Positions 41,697 to 43,874 of a stretch of 43,874 bases of DNA are shown one piece after another. The stretch is from contig CP070670.1 in the NCBI GenBank assembly GCA_020351855.1, forward strand, positions 2,431,864 to 2,475,737, written 5' to 3'. Every line of letters starts with the position of its first letter. The first letter of the stretch is position 1. This DNA is from Gemmatimonadota bacterium. GTDB lineage: Bacteria > Gemmatimonadota > Gemmatimonadetes > Palauibacterales > Palauibacteraceae. The translations under genes were made by a program, and so were the position numbers. Below the pieces are notes generated by a model, which was not told the DNA's origin, made no database searches, and saw nothing but the letters and a program-made list of their open reading frames with translations.

Positions 41697-43874
41697 ATGT
41701 CGAAGTGGCGATGGTCCCGGTTCCTCACTGGCTCCCGGCCGGCGCGTAGGGAAAGTCCCGAAGCCGAAGCCGCGGCACGTCTGCACGCGCCGGACGCCGT
41801 GAGCGACCTGGAGGTGGCCAAGCGCCCCCTGGAGCGGTCGATCCTGTGGCTTCCCGCTGGCTGGGGCGAGTTCGAGCGAGGGGAGCCCCAGGGCTACCAG
41901 ATCTTCGTCGACCAGACGGTGCTGCGCGAGGTCGCCATTCATGCTGGGGCGGGCCTCGAGGGTGCGTACGGCCTGTTCGCCGGCAGGGTGCTCGCCTGCC
42001 GGGCGACGCAGGCTCCGTTCGTGTGGATCCAGTCGCTGCACCCGTCCGAGGGGGAGCTTCCGGAGGGCGAAGACCTGTCCGACTTCCGGGACTTCGTCTC
42101 GGAGATGCGGCTCGCTGCCGGGCGACAGGGCCGGAGGATCGTCGGCTGGTACCATACGCACACTCTCCTCGGTCTCCAGCTTTCCCGTCATGATCGCCTG
42201 CTCCACGTGACGTACTTCCCCGAGGCGTGGTCCTGCGCGCTGGTCGTGACGGGCCGGGGAGGCAAGGTCGAGGGCGGCTTCTTCCAGCGGGATCGCGGAG
42301 AAGTCCTGTTCCAGCGCTCGACACATCCCTTCCGCGAGGTGATCAACCAGCGCGTACGCGCTGGGGGGGGACCCTACGCCACCGCCGTCGGCTGGACCAA
42401 CTACCGGACGTCGGAACCCGTGATCTTCGCCCAGAAGCCGGGTGATCCGACGGCGACCCGGCCGGGCTGGCGGACCCTGCAGGAGCGCCACATCAGGGAC
42501 CGGCGCGAGAAGGAGCAGGCGCTCTCACAGCGACTCCGCGAGCAGCGCGTTCGACCGAGTCCCGGCTCGACCGACGCGGTCGAGCCCACCGTCGACCGAT
42601 CGGGGCGGGAAGGCCTCGCCGGACCACCCGAGACTCCCGCGATGGAACGGCCCGAGCCAACGGATCGTTCCGCGCCCACGCCCGCCGGCGATGGGAGCGA
42701 CGAGGCCGTGTCCGGTCCAAGGGATGATGCTGCAGCCGCGGGTTCGAGGAGCCGTGCCACCCAAGAGGCTTGGGTGGAGTGGAGGAAGTCGCGGGCAACG
42801 CAGCCGGGTCGGGTCGTCCCCGAGGAGGCCGCATCCGCGGAGGCGGAGGCGAAGGCCCAGGCGGAGGAGAAGGTGCAGAGGCGGCTGGCGGAGGAGGAGG
42901 TGCGGAGGCGGCTGGCGGCGCAGGTGAAGGCGGCGCGGGCGGCGCAGGCGGAGGCGGAGGCGAAAGCGCGCGCCGAGGAAGAGGCACGGGCGCGGGCGGA
43001 GGCCGAGCTGAAGGCGGCGCGGGCGGCCCAGGCCGAGACGGAGGCGAAGGCCCGAGCCGAGGAAGAGGCGCGGGCGAGGGCGGAGGCCGACGCCACGGCG
43101 GCGGAGGCGGCGCGGGCGGAGGCGGAGGTGCGGGCGCGAGCCGAGGAGGAAGCACGGGCGCGGGCGGAGGCGGAGGCCAAGGCGGCGGAGGCGGCGCGGG
43201 CGGAGGCGGAGGCGAAAGTGCGGGCCGAGGAGGAGGCGCGGGCGCGGGCCGAGGCGGAGGCCAAGGCGGCGGAGGCGGCGCGAACGCAGGCGGAGGCGCG
43301 AGCCCGAGCCGAGGAGGAAGCGCGGTCGCACGCGGAAGCCGAGACCGTGGCGGCGAAGATGTCGCGGGCGGAGGCCGAGGCGCGAGCGCGAGCCGAGGAG
43401 GAAGCCCGCCACGAGGCGGAGAGGGCGCACGCAGCGGCGGAAGCGGCTCGCGTGTCGGCGGAAGCGGCGCGGGCGGAGGCGGAAACGAAGGCAAAGGTCG
43501 GCGAGGAGGCGCGGTCGGAGGCCGAGGCGGCACGGACGGTGGCCGAAGCGGCCCAGGCCCAGGCCGAACTGAAGGCGCAGGCGGAAGAGGAGGCGCGAGC
43601 CAGGGCCGACGCGGCGCGCTCGGCGGCGGAGGCCGCGCGGGTGGAGGCCGAGGCCAAGGTGGGAGCCCAGGAGGCGGCGCGGGCCGATGCGGAGGCCGAG
43701 GCGAAGGAGGCCGAAGCGGCCCAGGCGGAGGCTGAGGCGAGAGCCAGGGCCGAGGAGGAGGCGCGGGGGGAGGCCGCACGGTGGGCCGCGGAGGTTGCCG
43801 AGGGGGAGGCTGACCAGACGGAGGCCGAAGCCGAGGAGGCTGCCCGGGAGCGAGAGCGTGTCGGAATTGGTCGA
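41697..43874 (+). CDS. JAMM/MPN-domain protein with a long Ala/Glu/Arg coiled coil (3' end outside the window)
   Basis: The frame is open to the last base: 726 residues are visible. Residues ~70-200 hold a JAB1/MPN (JAMM) metalloprotease-like domain: an upstream Glu88 in GLEGAYGLFAGRV, then GWYHTHTLLGLQLSRHDRLL, giving His153-x-His155-x7-Ser163-x2-Asp166, the zinc-binding JAMM pattern. Family members remove ubiquitin-like tags or cut peptides. Residues ~290-380 are a low-complexity hinge. From ~384 the chain is an Ala/Glu/Arg coiled coil with heptad spacing, including six near-identical 28-residue units. No E1/E2 or ubiquitin-like gene is seen in the window. ATG 41697 is preceded by only a weak ribosome site. 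Confidence 0.8.
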   Translation, partial: MSKWRWSRFLTGSRPARRESPEAEAAARLHAPDAVSDLEVAKRPLERSILWLPAGWGEFERGEPQGYQIFVDQTVLREVAIHAGAGLEGAYGLFAGRVLACRATQAPFVWIQSLHPSEGELPEGEDLSDFRDFVSEMRLAAGRQGRRIVGWYHTHTLLGLQLSRHDRLLHVTYFPEAWSCALVVTGRGGKVEGGFFQRDRGEVLFQRSTHPFREVINQRVRAGGGPYATAVGWTNYRTSEPVIFAQKPGDPTATRPGWRTLQERHIRDRREKEQALSQRLREQRVRPSPGSTDAVEPTVDRSGREGLAGPPETPAMERPEPTDRSAPTPAGDGSDEAVSGPRDDAAAAGSRSRATQEAWVEWRKSRATQPGRVVPEEAASAEAEAKAQAEEKVQRRLAEEEVRRRLAAQVKAARAAQAEAEAKARAEEEARARAEAELKAARAAQAETEAKARAEEEARARAEADATAAEAARAEAEVRARAEEEARARAEAEAKAAEAARAEAEAKVRAEEEARARAEAEAKAAEAARTQAEARARAEEEARSHAEAETVAAKMSRAEAEARARAEEEARHEAERAHAAAEAARVSAEAARAEAETKAKVGEEARSEAEAARTVAEAAQAQAELKAQAEEEARARADAARSAAEAARVEAEAKVGAQEAARADAEAEAKEAEAAQAEAEARARAEEEARGEAARWAAEVAEGEADQTEAEAEEAARERERVGIGR
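42930..43433 (+). repeat. Six in-phase 84-bp tandem repeats in the coiled coil
   Basis: Repeats begin at 42930, 43014, 43098, 43182, 43266 and 43350. Each encodes 28 residues (four heptads), e.g. AAEAARAEAEVR, then ARAEEEARARAEAEAK. Unit spacing is exact; the sequence degenerates after 43433. Copies differ at both silent and coding sites. Confidence 0.8.

Noticed and set aside
42930..43433. Tandem repeats as a CRISPR array
   Set aside because: Units are contiguous, coding and lack spacers.
42401..43779. Long minus- and plus-strand open frames rich in Ser/Ala or Gly/Pro overlapping the coiled coil
   Set aside because: They are mirror images of the GCG/GAG/CGG repeats. The plus frame from 41697 has the JAMM domain and a heptad pattern and is the real one.

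Overview
This is a 43.9 kb stretch of a GC-rich, gene-dense bacterial chromosome carrying about 39 protein genes. I see no rRNA, tRNA, CRISPR array, phage gene or insertion sequence. A Gram-negative (diderm) organism is shown by a TolC-type outer-membrane channel, a periplasmic adaptor, an MCE/MlaD protein and an outer-membrane beta-barrel. Several predicted signal peptides end in Ala-x-Ala-Gln or a close variant. Together with ThyX instead of ThyA and the overall gene repertoire this suggests Gemmatimonadota or a near relative; that placement is inference and was not tested.

Layout. 1-5.6 kb: 3' end of gyrB, thyX, a secreted protein and gyrA. 5.8-12.6 kb: a universal stress protein fused to a J-like domain, an exported M1-type metallopeptidase, rho with a small partner gene, a small basic protein, an MCE/MlaD protein and ssb. 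12.7-17.8 kb: an epimerase-like protein, a CDP-alcohol phosphatidyltransferase and an SbcD/SbcC-like (YhaO/YhaN-like) pair. 17.8-22.5 kb: a minus-strand operon of TolC, adaptor and MacB-type permease with no ATPase gene. 22.9-26.3 kb: endonuclease IV, an unknown helical protein and etfB-etfA. 26.4-32.4 kb: xdhC, a MocA-like cytidylyltransferase, a ModA/WtpA-like lipoprotein and a fused ModB-ModC transporter. 32.5-34.5 kb: an ECF sigma factor, a probable membrane anti-sigma factor with a glycogen-binding-type domain, and a secreted protein. 34.6-35.8 kb: a FabH-like ketosynthase behind a strong sigma-70-type promoter and a structured leader. 35.7-40.3 kb: a tightly overlapping minus-strand run of beta-barrel, fdhD, mobA, moeA and a beta-propeller protein. 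40.6-43.9 kb: a secreted SH3 protein and the start of a JAMM-domain protein with a very long Ala/Glu/Arg coiled coil that runs off the window.

Common themes. Molybdenum is the strongest: uptake, cofactor nucleotide transfer and enzyme maturation genes fill two blocks, yet no molybdoenzyme is present, so the enzymes they serve must lie elsewhere. DNA maintenance is the second (gyrase, ThyX, SSB, Nfo, the SbcCD-like pair). The least familiar objects are the JAMM/coiled-coil protein with its in-phase 84-bp repeats, the stress-protein/J-domain fusion, the FdhD-like protein without its CxxC motif, and the anti-sigma factor with a carbohydrate-binding-type sensor. Two exported proteins have signal peptides that start upstream of any ATG, GTG or TTG.
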